Below the pieces are notes generated by a model. It was not told where the DNA came from, ran no database searches, and saw only the letters and a list, made by a program, of their open reading frames with translations. A program made the translations under genes and the position numbers. This document shows positions 50,627-60,398 of a stretch of DNA of 64,000 bases, one piece after another; position 1 is the first letter of the stretch, and every line of letters begins with the position of its first letter. Source of the stretch: Methanobrevibacter millerae (GTDB taxonomy: Archaea; Methanobacteriota; Methanobacteria; Methanobacteriales; Methanobacteriaceae); the NCBI RefSeq assembly GCF_001477655.1, contig NZ_CP011266.1:1410001-1474000 (forward strand), given 5' to 3'.

Positions 50627-52960
50627 TTAATCTTTAATTGTGATAGTATTTGATTTAGCATAACCATTCCAGTATGAAGTTATTATGTATTTTCCGGAAA
50701 GTAAATTAATATTTAGTTTTGCAATACCATCTGTTCCAATTGTACGATTGTAAAATATTCCATTGATGTTAAATACAACTACACCACCTTCAGATGAAGG
50801 ATTTCCCTCTTTATCCAAAACTGTGACCTTAAATGCACTTCCATCATCATATTTCATTGTCAAATCACTTGAAACAAGTCTTTCCTGTACAACAATACTA
50901 TTAGACACACTTCCCCCATTATATGTAGAAGTAATGATATAATTTCCAGGAGCCAAATTAATATTCAACTTAGCAGTAGCATTTTCATTAGTTGTTCTTT
51001 CATAAAATACACCATTGATATTGAATGTTACCTTTGCACCGGCTAAAGGATTACCATAACCATCAAGCACTTTGACTGTGAATTGACTTCCATCCTTATA
51101 ATACATCTTCAAATCCTTATTTTCAATGATAACTGGTTTAACTGTAATTGTATTGGCAAATCTCTCACCGGTAGCTAGGTTAATGGAAGTGATTATATAA
51201 TTATTTGGATTCAGATTAATATTTAATTTAGCCATCCCATTTTCATTTGTTTTGCGTATATAAAATATACCATTGATATTAAATTGAACATCTGAATTTT
51301 TTAAGGGATTACCTTCATTATCCAAAAATGATGCATAAAATTGAGTATCATTCTTATAATATTTTACAATATCATTACCGGATAAAGTTGTTTTAACCTT
51401 AACTTTCACATTTGTTTGATTTTTACGAACACCTCCATCATAGGAGACTTTAGCATCATATTCACCGGCATCCAAATTAATTGCAAGAGACACATATCCA
51501 TTATTTGTTATTTTACGAGAATAATTTTGTCCGTTTATAGAAATTGAAACCTTCTCACCTGTTAACGGGTTGCAGTATTCATCAGTCAGATAAATATTCA
51601 AATTCTGAGGTCCTCCCACATATTTTTCCACATCATTTGCATTAAGATAAGCACAAGGTTCAATAGCATTAAAAGCAAAATCGTTGTCTTCATCCATGCT
51701 TATTACATAAGAGTGAATATTGTAGTTTCCAGTAACTTTAGGCATTACTTTAAATGTAATTTCCCTCGCCTGCTTGGTAGCAGGCACTATCCAGTATAAC
51801 ATATGATTTTGGGAATCATATGAATATTTACCTACAGTAGGATTAGCAGACACAAAATCAATATTTTCACCTAATTCAAAAGCAATTGTCCTTTCAGCAA
51901 CCAAATGATTAACTGTATAATGCAATTCCTTTTCATATCCTACTGTAGCCAAATTACTGCTGTCTATATCAATAACATTTCCCAGGTATTGGTTATCAAA
52001 AATTTTTGTTCCAAAATATAATTTGTCCGGATTTTGAGGAACTACAGATGCAGGATAATATGTTCCTTCATAATAAAAATGAGTAACGATTTTTTCTGTA
52101 CGTAAACCTACATTATGCCCATTATCATTTGTCACAAACATGTCAATACCGTAAAATACTCCATTTTCAGTGTCATGTGCCTTATAGTCATAGGTATAAA
52201 GGTTTCTTCTGTTTAAACCAGAATCATCATAGGAACAGACCATAATTATTGCATCAACAGGATTATTTGAATATTTCTTATAATCTCCCTTGTCAAAATA
52301 TTCAATTTCATTTGGAATGGTCATGTATTGACCTATATTAAGCTTACCAGTCACAACCCTGTCTGCAAATGCAATACCATAGTTTCCTTGAGGATCCTTA
52401 ATAACAAAATGTCCATAAGCATAAGATGAAAGAACATTTTTGATTCTGTTAAGATAATCTGCAGAAATATCCTTGTTTACATACATTGTACTTGCATACT
52501 GTTCAATACGCCTACTGGATGAATCATACTGGCTTCCGCCCTGACCCATAACCCAGCCGTCCTCTGTGATGATTGAATGGAAAAAGTACGTTGAAACCGT
52601 ATCAAGTTCCTGTTTTATGATTTTTACCCCATTCCAATTTTCAGAATGAACATATACGCCATAACCGTTGAGGGGCGAATCCTGTCTGAATGCATATACC
52701 GTTTCACCATCTTCCTGTATTATAAAAGAGCAACAGTCAAAATCAGCAATAGTATAATTTTTTGTAATTTCCGTCTCGCCATAGACATATTGGTCATTTA
52801 CTTCATCATAATATTCAGAATCTCTAATTTCAATGCCTGATGCATCATCTGAGGCAATATTCTCTATGTCAGATGTCATATTATCCGATGCACAAACCCC
52901 ATTTAAATAAATTAGCATTATGAATAGAAATATAATAAATATATATTTTTTAGAAATCAT
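50627..52960 (-). CDS. Secreted adhesin-like protein with possible Ntn-hydrolase-like domain and Ig-like repeats
   Basis: A 777-residue protein. The signal peptide spans about 1-25 (ending GVCAS). Residues about 55-300 form a domain beginning DFDCCSFIIQEDGETVYAFR and including HSIITEDGWVMGQGG and GHFVIKDPQGNYGIAFADRV. That order (Cys, then GWxxxQ, then DPQGN-x-G) resembles C45/choloylglycine-type N-terminal-nucleophile hydrolases, though I am not certain. A linking domain follows, then four Ig-like repeats of about 85 residues (VQFNINGIFYIRKTNENGMA type), to the C-terminus, with no membrane anchor. ATG 52960 has GGTG seven bases upstream. Confidence 0.8.
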   Translation of the reverse strand: MISKKYIFIIFLFIMLIYLNGVCASDNMTSDIENIASDDASGIEIRDSEYYDEVNDQYVYGETEITKNYTIADFDCCSFIIQEDGETVYAFRQDSPLNGYGVYVHSENWNGVKIIKQELDTVSTYFFHSIITEDGWVMGQGGSQYDSSSRRIEQYASTMYVNKDISADYLNRIKNVLSSYAYGHFVIKDPQGNYGIAFADRVVTGKLNIGQYMTIPNEIEYFDKGDYKKYSNNPVDAIIMVCSYDDSGLNRRNLYTYDYKAHDTENGVFYGIDMFVTNDNGHNVGLRTEKIVTHFYYEGTYYPASVVPQNPDKLYFGTKIFDNQYLGNVIDIDSSNLATVGYEKELHYTVNHLVAERTIAFELGENIDFVSANPTVGKYSYDSQNHMLYWIVPATKQAREITFKVMPKVTGNYNIHSYVISMDEDNDFAFNAIEPCAYLNANDVEKYVGGPQNLNIYLTDEYCNPLTGEKVSISINGQNYSRKITNNGYVSLAINLDAGEYDAKVSYDGGVRKNQTNVKVKVKTTLSGNDIVKYYKNDTQFYASFLDNEGNPLKNSDVQFNINGIFYIRKTNENGMAKLNINLNPNNYIITSINLATGERFANTITVKPVIIENKDLKMYYKDGSQFTVKVLDGYGNPLAGAKVTFNINGVFYERTTNENATAKLNINLAPGNYIITSTYNGGSVSNSIVVQERLVSSDLTMKYDDGSAFKVTVLDKEGNPSSEGGVVVFNINGIFYNRTIGTDGIAKLNINLLSGKYIITSYWNGYAKSNTITIKD

Positions 52961-53132
52961 ATATAGCACCAAAATTTCAAAATTTCTTATTTATCAAAAA
53001 TTTCTATTAAATTTAAATAAACAAAACAATCAACATTAAATAATCAATTAACAATTTTGACAACAATAACAATATAAATTTCTGTTTGAAAAATTATTTA
53101 AATATTATTCATGAAAAAAATAGAAAATAGAA
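52961..53132. other. AT-rich spacer
   Basis: Promoter region for the adhesin-like gene. No gene seen. Confidence 0.3.
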
Positions 53133-53648
53133 TTATACAAAAATAAAATGTATATTTCCGAGTAAAATTTGTATAGGAATTTGGAAAACGTTCATACCAT
53201 TTTTATTCATTGCAATATCAACTGCATCTCCTCGAGACATTGTTCCAGGAACCTTATCATTGCCAGCATAACCATTATATGCGTCATTTGCCCGTATATC
53301 ATCAATTATACTTGCACCAAAAATAGCTTCAGCAGCAGCATTGTTAACACTGACAATTATATGTGGCGTGTAATGATATGTGTATGATATAATATCCTGA
53401 GCGGCACCATAAGGATTTTCAGGATGATTTAAATGAACATTATGCAATGTCTCACCGGCCGCATTAAATGAACTTCCAGGATAGATCCAATCAAATCCTC
53501 CCAGAATTGTGAATTTTGCAGCCATATCAATACTTGCATCCTCTCCAGAGTCTTCAGCAACAATTAAAACTGGACTAAAGATGGTTGATACCAATAACAC
53601 AACAGCAATCAATACAATTGCTAAAAGAACAATTTTTAATTTACTCAT
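53133..53648 (-). CDS. Secreted or membrane-anchored protein, unknown function
   Basis: A 171-residue protein with an N-terminal hydrophobic segment (LKIVLLAIVLIAVVLLVSTI). The outside region has acidic start EDSGEDASIDMAAKF and the stretch SYTYHYTPHIIVSVNNAAAE, then NDKVPGTMSRGDAVDIAMNK. It ends in a hydrophobic stretch (PIQILLGNIHFIFV). No known family. It follows 53697-54281 on the same strand with a 48-base gap. Confidence 0.6.
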   Translation of the reverse strand: MSKLKIVLLAIVLIAVVLLVSTIFSPVLIVAEDSGEDASIDMAAKFTILGGFDWIYPGSSFNAAGETLHNVHLNHPENPYGAAQDIISYTYHYTPHIIVSVNNAAAEAIFGASIIDDIRANDAYNGYAGNDKVPGTMSRGDAVDIAMNKNGMNVFQIPIQILLGNIHFIFV

Positions 53649-53696
53649 AATATTTGATTAATTCTTTTAAATATTAATAGTTTACCTTGAAAAATA

Positions 53697-54281
53697 TTAT
53701 GTATGATACGAACCTGCCTTTGAATCATATCGAACATAAACTCCCGCATCCATACCATCAATACTTTGTGAAATATAATGCATATTATGAGCTATAGCAT
53801 ATTCTCTGGTTATACCCCTACTGTCAACAGCAGGCCCTGACTGAGGATAATATGAATATCCGTCATCACTTATGCCTGTTGGCTGTGAAACTTGAGTTTG
53901 AACTTCATTAACTGCAATCTGTTTTGAAACTGAACTTTCACGGTAATTGTTATTTTCCAAAACATTGCATGTTACATTATATGCTCCTGCAGGCAAATCA
54001 CTTAGACTAACTGCAGCATTACCTGATGCATCTGTCGTTACCTGTTTTGTTGAAACTGCACCATTTGAACCGACAAATGAAACGGATACCTGCACATTAG
54101 CTACAGGATTTGAATTGGAATCACTTACATATATTGCAAACTGATCGCCGACAGTCAGCGAATCCGCACTGACAACAGAAATATTGCACTCCTGTTTAAA
54201 AGGATTGAATGCGAAAAATCCGATTACAATCATGACAACAATGATTGAAAGCAATATAATAATTATTTTATCGTTATCCAT
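53697..54281 (-). CDS. Membrane-anchored Ig-like surface protein
   Basis: A 194-residue protein closely related in its first 130 residues to 20338-21063: MDNDKIIIILLSIIVVMIVI anchor, AFNPFKQECNISVVSADSL, then GDQFAIYVSDSNSNPVANVQ and TTDASGNAAVSLSDLPAGAY. The C-terminal part (about 60 residues) differs: YSYYPQSGPAVDSRGITREY and an end rich in Tyr and His. The gene begins four bases after the stop of 54286-54771, so the two are co-transcribed. Confidence 0.75.
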   Translation of the reverse strand: MDNDKIIIILLSIIVVMIVIGFFAFNPFKQECNISVVSADSLTVGDQFAIYVSDSNSNPVANVQVSVSFVGSNGAVSTKQVTTDASGNAAVSLSDLPAGAYNVTCNVLENNNYRESSVSKQIAVNEVQTQVSQPTGISDDGYSYYPQSGPAVDSRGITREYAIAHNMHYISQSIDGMDAGVYVRYDSKAGSYHT

Positions 54282-54285
54282 GATA

Positions 54286-54771
54286 TTAGTATAATTTTAT
54301 GTCATTTAATATTTTTTGAAGATATCTTTTGGTGAATACAAATTCCCGTTTGTTAACTATCTTATTATTTACTTCAACAGTTTCATCCAATCGTTTAGCG
54401 GCGAGAAACTTGGTATCTCCCTGCCTTATGTTTGAAGATTGATTATTTTCAATTTTTTGAGTAATTAAAATATAATCCTCTTTAATATTTTTTAAATCAT
54501 CAGAGATATTAAATAGCTCCAAATCAGTAATCTGATTTTTAAAATGCCAGAAAATGAATATCTTTTCAAAATCAATCAAATCATCAAATAGTATGACATT
54601 TTCATAATCAATATCAGCCAAATTTAAGGTTTCTATAGGATATCTCTTGCCGCAGTTCTTATATTTGTATTCCAGAACAGCAACTTTAATGTTAATGCTT
54701 TCAAGGGCATCGACAATATCTGAGTCAATGTCAAAAATAGATTTTCCAACCAAATTTTCCAATTCATCCAT
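54286..54771 (-). CDS. Unknown soluble protein
   Basis: A 161-residue charged protein. The sequence around VILFDDLIDFEKIFIFWHFK and LFNISDDLKNIKEDYILITQ alternates strands and helices; the C-terminal end KREFVFTKRYLQKILNDIK is basic. It sits 29 bases downstream of npdG and 4 bases upstream of 53697-54281, possibly one transcript. No family recognised. Confidence 0.55.
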   Translation of the reverse strand: MDELENLVGKSIFDIDSDIVDALESINIKVAVLEYKYKNCGKRYPIETLNLADIDYENVILFDDLIDFEKIFIFWHFKNQITDLELFNISDDLKNIKEDYILITQKIENNQSSNIRQGDTKFLAAKRLDETVEVNNKIVNKREFVFTKRYLQKILNDIKLY

Positions 54772-54800
54772 TTAAATCAAAATAAAAAAAAGTAGTGGAA

Positions 54801-55481
54801 TTAGTCAAAGTTAATTCCAGTAATCCTTAATCCACCATAATGGGATTTGTATTTTATGTTTAATCCAATTAATAATGGAGTGATTTTTTCAATAACTCTT
54901 GCTTTTTCCAAAATACCGCAGTCAATGGTTTTGACTCCAGGAATTTTGTCAATGATTTCTGCTGCAGTTGCTTTTGCATCATTATCATCACCTGCAATCA
55001 AACAGTCACAGTCAATTTCTTCTGGAATATTAGCTAAATGTGAGTTTGAAATGTTACAGAAAGCACAGATTACTTTTGCACCAGTCCCTTCAAGAATTGA
55101 AGCAGTTCTTTCAGCAGCTGATCCTTCCATGAGGTCAATGAACCTGAATGGTTTTCCGCCGATTGCAGTTTCTAAAGGTACAGTTGCATCCATGACAATT
55201 TTATCCTTACAGAATTCCTTGATTCCTTCGATTGTTGGTTTTTGAGCAGCCAAAGGTACTGTGATAATTAATATATCACCTTCACGAGCAGCATCTTCAT
55301 TTGCCATGCCTTTCATTGTTGATAAATCATAGTCTTTTAAGTCTTCTTTTGCTTGAGCAACAACTTCTAAAGCTTTTTCTTCTTTTCTAGAACCGATTAT
55401 AACATCAACACCTTCAATTGCCAATCTTTCACCGATTCCAAGTCCTTGAGGTCCAGTTCCGCCGATAATACTAACTATCAT
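54801..55481 (-). CDS. npdG: F420H2:NADP+ oxidoreductase
   Basis: A 226-residue enzyme that transfers hydride between reduced coenzyme F420 and NADP+, supplying NADPH for biosynthesis in methanogens. The Rossmann motif is IGGTGPQGLGIGERL at residues 5-19, with IGSRKEEKA giving NADP-phosphate preference. ILIITVPLAAQKPTIEGI and VICAFCNISNSHLANIPEE are characteristic F420-side regions. A clear marker that the organism is a methanogen or F420 user. It may head a transcript with the two downstream genes. Confidence 0.95.
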   Translation of the reverse strand: MIVSIIGGTGPQGLGIGERLAIEGVDVIIGSRKEEKALEVVAQAKEDLKDYDLSTMKGMANEDAAREGDILIITVPLAAQKPTIEGIKEFCKDKIVMDATVPLETAIGGKPFRFIDLMEGSAAERTASILEGTGAKVICAFCNISNSHLANIPEEIDCDCLIAGDDNDAKATAAEIIDKIPGVKTIDCGILEKARVIEKITPLLIGLNIKYKSHYGGLRITGINFD

Positions 55482-55622
55482 TTTATCACCATATTATTTT
55501 ATATAATTCATATTTAATATAATTTTTTAATGAAAAAATGACCCATATTGAAAAAAATTAAATATTGCTATTAAATTAGGAGAAATGTTTAAAAAAATAA
55601 TTAAATAAAAATAAATTAACAA

Positions 55623-56180
55623 TTATTCTAAATTATTTTTTTCATACAATAACCCACCAACGAATATAATATATTCAGGTAAGTGGTTGTTTTCAGCATA
55701 AAGAATTTTAAAATCAAAAATGTCTTCAATACATTGATCTACATTACCACCAAGAGATTCAATTGAATATCTCATTTTAAATGGCATTTTACATTGCATT
55801 CCAAATTCACGAGTACATTTCATACACAGATTACATTTTCCCAAAAATAGACCATAGGAATTCTCATCTTCCAACATGTAGATTTCATTCATTAACTTGA
55901 TTTTCATCCTTTCCACTCTTTTTAAGATGAAATCAAGTTCCCTGTCATCATATTCCCTGACAAGTTCATCTTCATCAAAATCTATTTTAAAAGCAATGAT
56001 TTTTAATTTATTGAAAGAATTCCAAACATCCATCACTTCAAATTCAAATGGAGGACAACTCCAGTTTTTTCCATAATCTTCACAGTCTTTGCAAAGTCCT
56101 TGAAACCTTTCAACATCAACATACTTTTCAACAAACTCAGCAACATCAACATCAGCAGTTAGTTTACTAATTCCCTTCAT
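55623..56180 (-). CDS. DUF2284 metal-binding protein
   Basis: A 185-residue protein with two cysteine clusters: CKDCEDYGKNWSCPPFEF near residue 28 and GKCNLCMKCTREFGMQCKMP near residue 120, and GGNVDQCIEDIFD at the end. This is the DUF2284 layout, predicted to bind Fe-S or zinc; the role is unknown. ATG 56180 (MKGISKL) is chosen. An upstream in-frame start at 56228 would add 16 unusual hydrophobic residues. No ribosome binding site, so a short leader is likely. Confidence 0.85.
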   Translation of the reverse strand: MKGISKLTADVDVAEFVEKYVDVERFQGLCKDCEDYGKNWSCPPFEFEVMDVWNSFNKLKIIAFKIDFDEDELVREYDDRELDFILKRVERMKIKLMNEIYMLEDENSYGLFLGKCNLCMKCTREFGMQCKMPFKMRYSIESLGGNVDQCIEDIFDFKILYAENNHLPEYIIFVGGLLYEKNNLE

Positions 56181-56258
56181 ATTTAAATATTTTAAAAAAA
56201 ATGTTAATAAATATTTCCAATAATTCAAAAATTTATAAAAAAAGAAAAAGGATTAAGT

Positions 56259-57062
56259 TTATACATCAGAGTACAATAAACCTAATGCTCTGTTTGAAAA
56301 TAGCAAAATAAATGAATTGATAATCAATGAAGATATGATTATTCCAACTATTGGGATTGCTGTAATGAAAGCTCCAACCATAGCAATTATAATTGCTATA
56401 ATCCATAAAATAATAACAAATACAAATAAATTTACAATACCAATTTCTTTCATATCTGAAAATACCTGTCCAAAGCTGAATGCTTCACCTAATGAGTCAT
56501 ATTTAGCTAATCTGCATTGTGCAACTGTTGAGAAAAGAGCAAATATGATATAAAATATGATGGTAATTACAGCAGTTATAGCAATTCCTGAGAATAATCC
56601 TGCCCATACGCTTGATGGAATTGAATTTAAAATAACGGAAGTGCTGGAGGAATTGGTAGCCATTTGACTAATATTTGCTGGAGTAAATATTCTAGAAAGA
56701 GCAGGTCCCATAGTAGCATATCCAACTATGATACTAACAATTGTAGGAACAATCATATATACAACTTGAACAACAAGAACTTTTATTCCATCGATAAAAT
56801 TATTCATCCAGTCAAATGATGGTATATCATCACCCAAATCAATTGCATTTTTCAATATACTAAGTCCGTAACCCACTAAAAGAATTGAGACTATAAGAGC
56901 AACAATAGCCCATATTGTTGCAAATGCTGAGTTTCTTACTCCAAATTGTGCAAGCAAAGTAGTTAAGTTTGCTATTAAAAATATTACACCCACAATTATT
57001 AAACTTTGAGGATTTGATATTGGATATTTTAAAGCATCCCCAAAAATTTCACCTAATTTCAT
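56259..57062 (-). CDS. DUF4013 membrane protein
   Basis: A 267-residue protein with about six membrane spans, starting MKLGEIFGDALKYPISNPQS, the typical DUF4013 opening. DLGDDIPSFDWMNNFIDGIK and AKYDSLGEAFSFGQVFSDMK are two characteristic cytosolic loops. The family is common in methanogens and its function is unknown. AGGTGT lies upstream of ATG 57062. Confidence 0.85.
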   Translation of the reverse strand: MKLGEIFGDALKYPISNPQSLIIVGVIFLIANLTTLLAQFGVRNSAFATIWAIVALIVSILLVGYGLSILKNAIDLGDDIPSFDWMNNFIDGIKVLVVQVVYMIVPTIVSIIVGYATMGPALSRIFTPANISQMATNSSSTSVILNSIPSSVWAGLFSGIAITAVITIIFYIIFALFSTVAQCRLAKYDSLGEAFSFGQVFSDMKEIGIVNLFVFVIILWIIAIIIAMVGAFITAIPIVGIIISSLIINSFILLFSNRALGLLYSDV

Positions 57063-57247
57063 AGTTATACACCTTTAAATTTATTACTCGAAAAAAGAGT
57101 ACATAATATAGTTTAAAAAAACTAATATATAAATTAAATGGAAAGAAAATGAATATAAAATATAACGAGTGTATAAAAATTATATAAAAATAAGATTAGT
57201 AATAAAAAAATAAAAAAAGTACTATCTAAAAAGATAGCATGTTAAAT

Positions 57248-58222
57248 TTATTCATCTACACCAAAGGATTTTTTAAGTAAATCTGCATTTACAAATCCTT
57301 CTTTATAGATTTTTCCAGTAGTTAAATCATTGATAACAACTTCAGCCGGAGCAAACATTCCTTTATCGATTTTGTAGAAGTCAAATTCTGCTTCTTTAAA
57401 TACGTCGAAGAACGGTTTTCCATATCCGTCAGCTGCGGAAGATGGTAATTTAGCTGCAACATCTGCAACATCATCATTTTCATCAGATTCAACATAGTAG
57501 TAAGTTCTTCCACCGAATAAAACTGCATCGTTTGTTTTACCCATAGCTTTTAATCCGTCAGGATCAACCGGTGCAATAGGAGCGATACCTGCTGCATGTT
57601 TTACTTTTGTTACGTCAAACTTAATTGCTTCCAACATTTTGTAGGTTCCGTTTTCAACAACTCTTCCTGAAATTTGGATTGAACCAACCAATGAAGAGGT
57701 AGGAGCCACAAGCAAGTAAACGTTTTTAACATCAACATCACATTCATCAGCAATGTATTGTGCGACATCTTCACCAGGCAATACATCAGCTTCTAAAGTT
57801 AAAATAGCTAAATCAGCATCTTTGTCTTCATAGTCAATTTCTTCATAGGTTTCAGCTGGTTTTAATGCGATTGCACGAGCTGGACCTGAACCTAATGCAA
57901 AGAAATCTCCTACACTAACAGACCATCCTGCTTTTTGAGAACCTAAAGTTGAAATGGAAGGAGAATCAGTTTTGATTTTTACAGAAGGAAGAGCGAATTT
58001 TTCAGATAAATCTCCAGGAATTGAAATTCCTACATCTGCAAGTCCACCGAGACAAACTTTAGTATAAAGTTCACCTGCTTTAAAACTTCCATCTACATTA
58101 ACACCACAATCTAAAACAGTAGCCCCATTATCTAATGTGGATACTGCAATGTTTAATGCATCTGCTTTTTCAATCATTACATCTACGGTTTTTTTAGCTT
58201 CTAAGTTTACACTTACCATCAT
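57248..58222 (-). CDS. mch: Methenyltetrahydromethanopterin cyclohydrolase
   Basis: A 324-residue enzyme of the methanogenesis pathway. It interconverts N5-formyl-H4MPT and N5,N10-methenyl-H4MPT in the cytoplasm. Family landmarks include SVNLEAKKTVDVMIEKADAL at the start, DCGVNVDGSFKAGELYTKVC, LGSGPARAIALKP and YLLVAPTSSLVGSIQISGR. Length matches Methanobacteriales enzymes. Two adjacent ATGs (58222 and 58219) are possible starts after GAGG; relatives usually begin MVSVNL, fitting 58219. Diagnostic of a methanogen. Confidence 0.97.
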   Translation of the reverse strand: MMVSVNLEAKKTVDVMIEKADALNIAVSTLDNGATVLDCGVNVDGSFKAGELYTKVCLGGLADVGISIPGDLSEKFALPSVKIKTDSPSISTLGSQKAGWSVSVGDFFALGSGPARAIALKPAETYEEIDYEDKDADLAILTLEADVLPGEDVAQYIADECDVDVKNVYLLVAPTSSLVGSIQISGRVVENGTYKMLEAIKFDVTKVKHAAGIAPIAPVDPDGLKAMGKTNDAVLFGGRTYYYVESDENDDVADVAAKLPSSAADGYGKPFFDVFKEAEFDFYKIDKGMFAPAEVVINDLTTGKIYKEGFVNADLLKKSFGVDE

Positions 58223-58342
58223 TTAACCTCGAATAAATATTAAACTTACAATAATCGTAAGTTATTATTTAAAAATTTAGATTTATTATTATTTATATTT
58301 GCCTAAAATAATTTTATATGTAAACATATTAAATATATTAAT

Positions 58343-60304
58343 ATGTCAAGTGAAGATGTTATTAAAAGTCCATCACGTTCTATAAAAAGAACTTTATTAG
58401 TATTTATCGGGAATGCAATAGGACTCTATATTATAGCCCTTATCGGATGGGGAGTGAAAGTAACTTACATGGATGATATTTTAATTTTAGTAATGATTAT
58501 AGGGATAGTCAATTCATTATTTTGGCCTATTTTAACCCGAATATTCATGCCGTTTCTTGTTTTGACCTTTGGAATAGGCTCATTGATATTGAACGGAGTG
58601 CTCTTAGAGATTCTTGCTCCATCATTTGGAATTAATATTTCAGGCCCAGGAATAATTCTTGCTCCATTATCAATGGCAGTTGTTTCAACAATATTATCAT
58701 CACTGGTAACACTGGACGACCAAAGTACATACTACAGGTCAGTCATAAGGGATGCTAAAAGAAAAAGACCTAAAGAATCCAAAAAATATCCTGGATTGAT
58801 AGTTGTTGAAATCGACGGGCTTGGACATAAGATTCTTGAAGAGGCTCTTGAAAAAGACTTGATGCCTACAGTTAAAGATTTGATTGATTCAAAATCACAC
58901 ACATTAAGAGAATGGGAAACTGACTTGTCTTCACAAACAGGTGCAAGCCAGGCAGGAATACTGCACGGAAACAACGAGGGAATTACTGCATTCAGGTGGA
59001 TTGAAAAATCAAACGACAATGCAATGATGCAGTGTTCAGGACCTAAAAATGTTGAAAATCTAGAGAAAAGAATCTCAAATGGAAATGGATTGCTTGCAGA
59101 AAATGGTGCAAGCCGCTCCAATCTCTTTTCAGGAGACACAGACAACGTAATATTTACATTAAGTAAAATCATGCACATTAAAAAATTATATAATCCTGCA
59201 TGGTATTCAGTATTTTCAAACCCAAGCAACTTTGCACGTATTGTTGTATTGCTTATATGGGACATGATTCAGGAAATCTACTCACAGATAACTCACTGGA
59301 TATTTAATATACAGCCAAGAATCAATAGAGGAATAACATATATTGGTGTAAGGGCCAGTACAAACGTCTTCATGGCAGAAATCAACACATCAACATTGAT
59401 CGGAGACATGATGGTTGGGGAAGTTGACATTGCATATTCAACATATTTAGGTTATGATGAAATTGCACATCACTCCGGAGTGCGGGATAAGGACGCATTC
59501 AATGCTTTAAAAAGAATGGATAAGCAAATCAATCATTTAGTAAATGCTACAAAATACACACCAAGGCCATATCAGTTCGTAATCCAATCAGATCATGGTC
59601 AGACAAACGGCGCAACATTCAAACAGAGAACCGGTCAGTCATTTGAAGATTTGGTTAAATCACTATTGCCAGATGATATGTCAATGTATGCAAACATGTC
59701 ATCAAATGAAGACCACTATACCGAATCATTATCTCCAATAAACATCAGAAGAATAAAAAAAGAGGAAACTACTGTTGAAAAAACCGATTCAGACGTCATT
59801 GTTCTTGCTTCAGGAAATCTTGCGATGATTTATTTAACCCAATGGTCACACAGGCTAACATATGAAGAGATGGCATCAATGTTTCCTGATTTAATTCCGG
59901 GAATTGTAAACAATCCATTAATTGGTTTTATCGTTGTTAAATCAAGTGAAAACGGTGATCTGGCTATTGGCAAAAACGGAACATACTACTTGGACAGCGG
60001 TAAAATAGACGGTGAAAACCCTCTTGAAGGCTTTGGAAAAAATATAGCATCACACATCAAAAGAAATTCATCATTTGAACATACACCAGACATTTTGGTC
60101 AATAGTTTCTATGACAGCGAAAAAGACGAGGTTTGTGCATTTGAAGAGCTTGTTGGAAGTCACGGAGGTGCCGGCGGAGACCAATCAAAGCCTTTCATAT
60201 TATATCCTTCAACATGGGATGTGTCCGATGAAGAGATAATTGGTGCTGAAAGTATTTATAAGATATTAAAAGAAAACAATAAAAAATTAAAAAATATCAA
60301 ATAA
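58343..60304 (+). CDS. Membrane phosphodiesterase/nucleotide pyrophosphatase-like protein with 4-span N-terminal domain
   Basis: A 653-residue protein. The first about 135 residues form four membrane helices of the type annotated as phage-holin-like (PF04020-like: FIGNAIGLYIIALIGWGVKV, FWPILTRIFMPFLVLTFGIG). The rest is an alkaline-phosphatase superfamily domain: IVVEIDGLGHKIL with metal-binding Asp, LSSQTGASQAGILHG with nucleophile Thr, LGYDEIAHHSG and QSDHGQTNGATF with metal ligands, and VGSHGGAGGDQ at the end. The catalytic domain probably sits at the membrane and cleaves phosphodiesters of lipids or wall polymers; substrate unknown. Confidence 0.88.
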   Translation: MSSEDVIKSPSRSIKRTLLVFIGNAIGLYIIALIGWGVKVTYMDDILILVMIIGIVNSLFWPILTRIFMPFLVLTFGIGSLILNGVLLEILAPSFGINISGPGIILAPLSMAVVSTILSSLVTLDDQSTYYRSVIRDAKRKRPKESKKYPGLIVVEIDGLGHKILEEALEKDLMPTVKDLIDSKSHTLREWETDLSSQTGASQAGILHGNNEGITAFRWIEKSNDNAMMQCSGPKNVENLEKRISNGNGLLAENGASRSNLFSGDTDNVIFTLSKIMHIKKLYNPAWYSVFSNPSNFARIVVLLIWDMIQEIYSQITHWIFNIQPRINRGITYIGVRASTNVFMAEINTSTLIGDMMVGEVDIAYSTYLGYDEIAHHSGVRDKDAFNALKRMDKQINHLVNATKYTPRPYQFVIQSDHGQTNGATFKQRTGQSFEDLVKSLLPDDMSMYANMSSNEDHYTESLSPINIRRIKKEETTVEKTDSDVIVLASGNLAMIYLTQWSHRLTYEEMASMFPDLIPGIVNNPLIGFIVVKSSENGDLAIGKNGTYYLDSGKIDGENPLEGFGKNIASHIKRNSSFEHTPDILVNSFYDSEKDEVCAFEELVGSHGGAGGDQSKPFILYPSTWDVSDEEIIGAESIYKILKENNKKLKNIK

Positions 60305-60307
60305 TTT

Positions 60308-60330
60308 GTGTTTAAATTATATTTAAACAC
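60308..60330. promoter_or_regulatory. Perfect 10-bp inverted repeat upstream of HTH gene
   Basis: GTGTTTAAAT-TAT-ATTTAAACAC, three bases after the stop of the phosphodiesterase gene and 25 bases upstream of TATA (TTTATATATAAA, about 60355-60366) of the next gene. It could terminate the first gene or serve as operator for the small HTH protein at 60399. Confidence 0.5.
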
Positions 60331-60398
60331 ATATAAATACTTTTAATCGGATATTATTTATATATAAACATTTTTAACTAAAATACAACATTATATAT

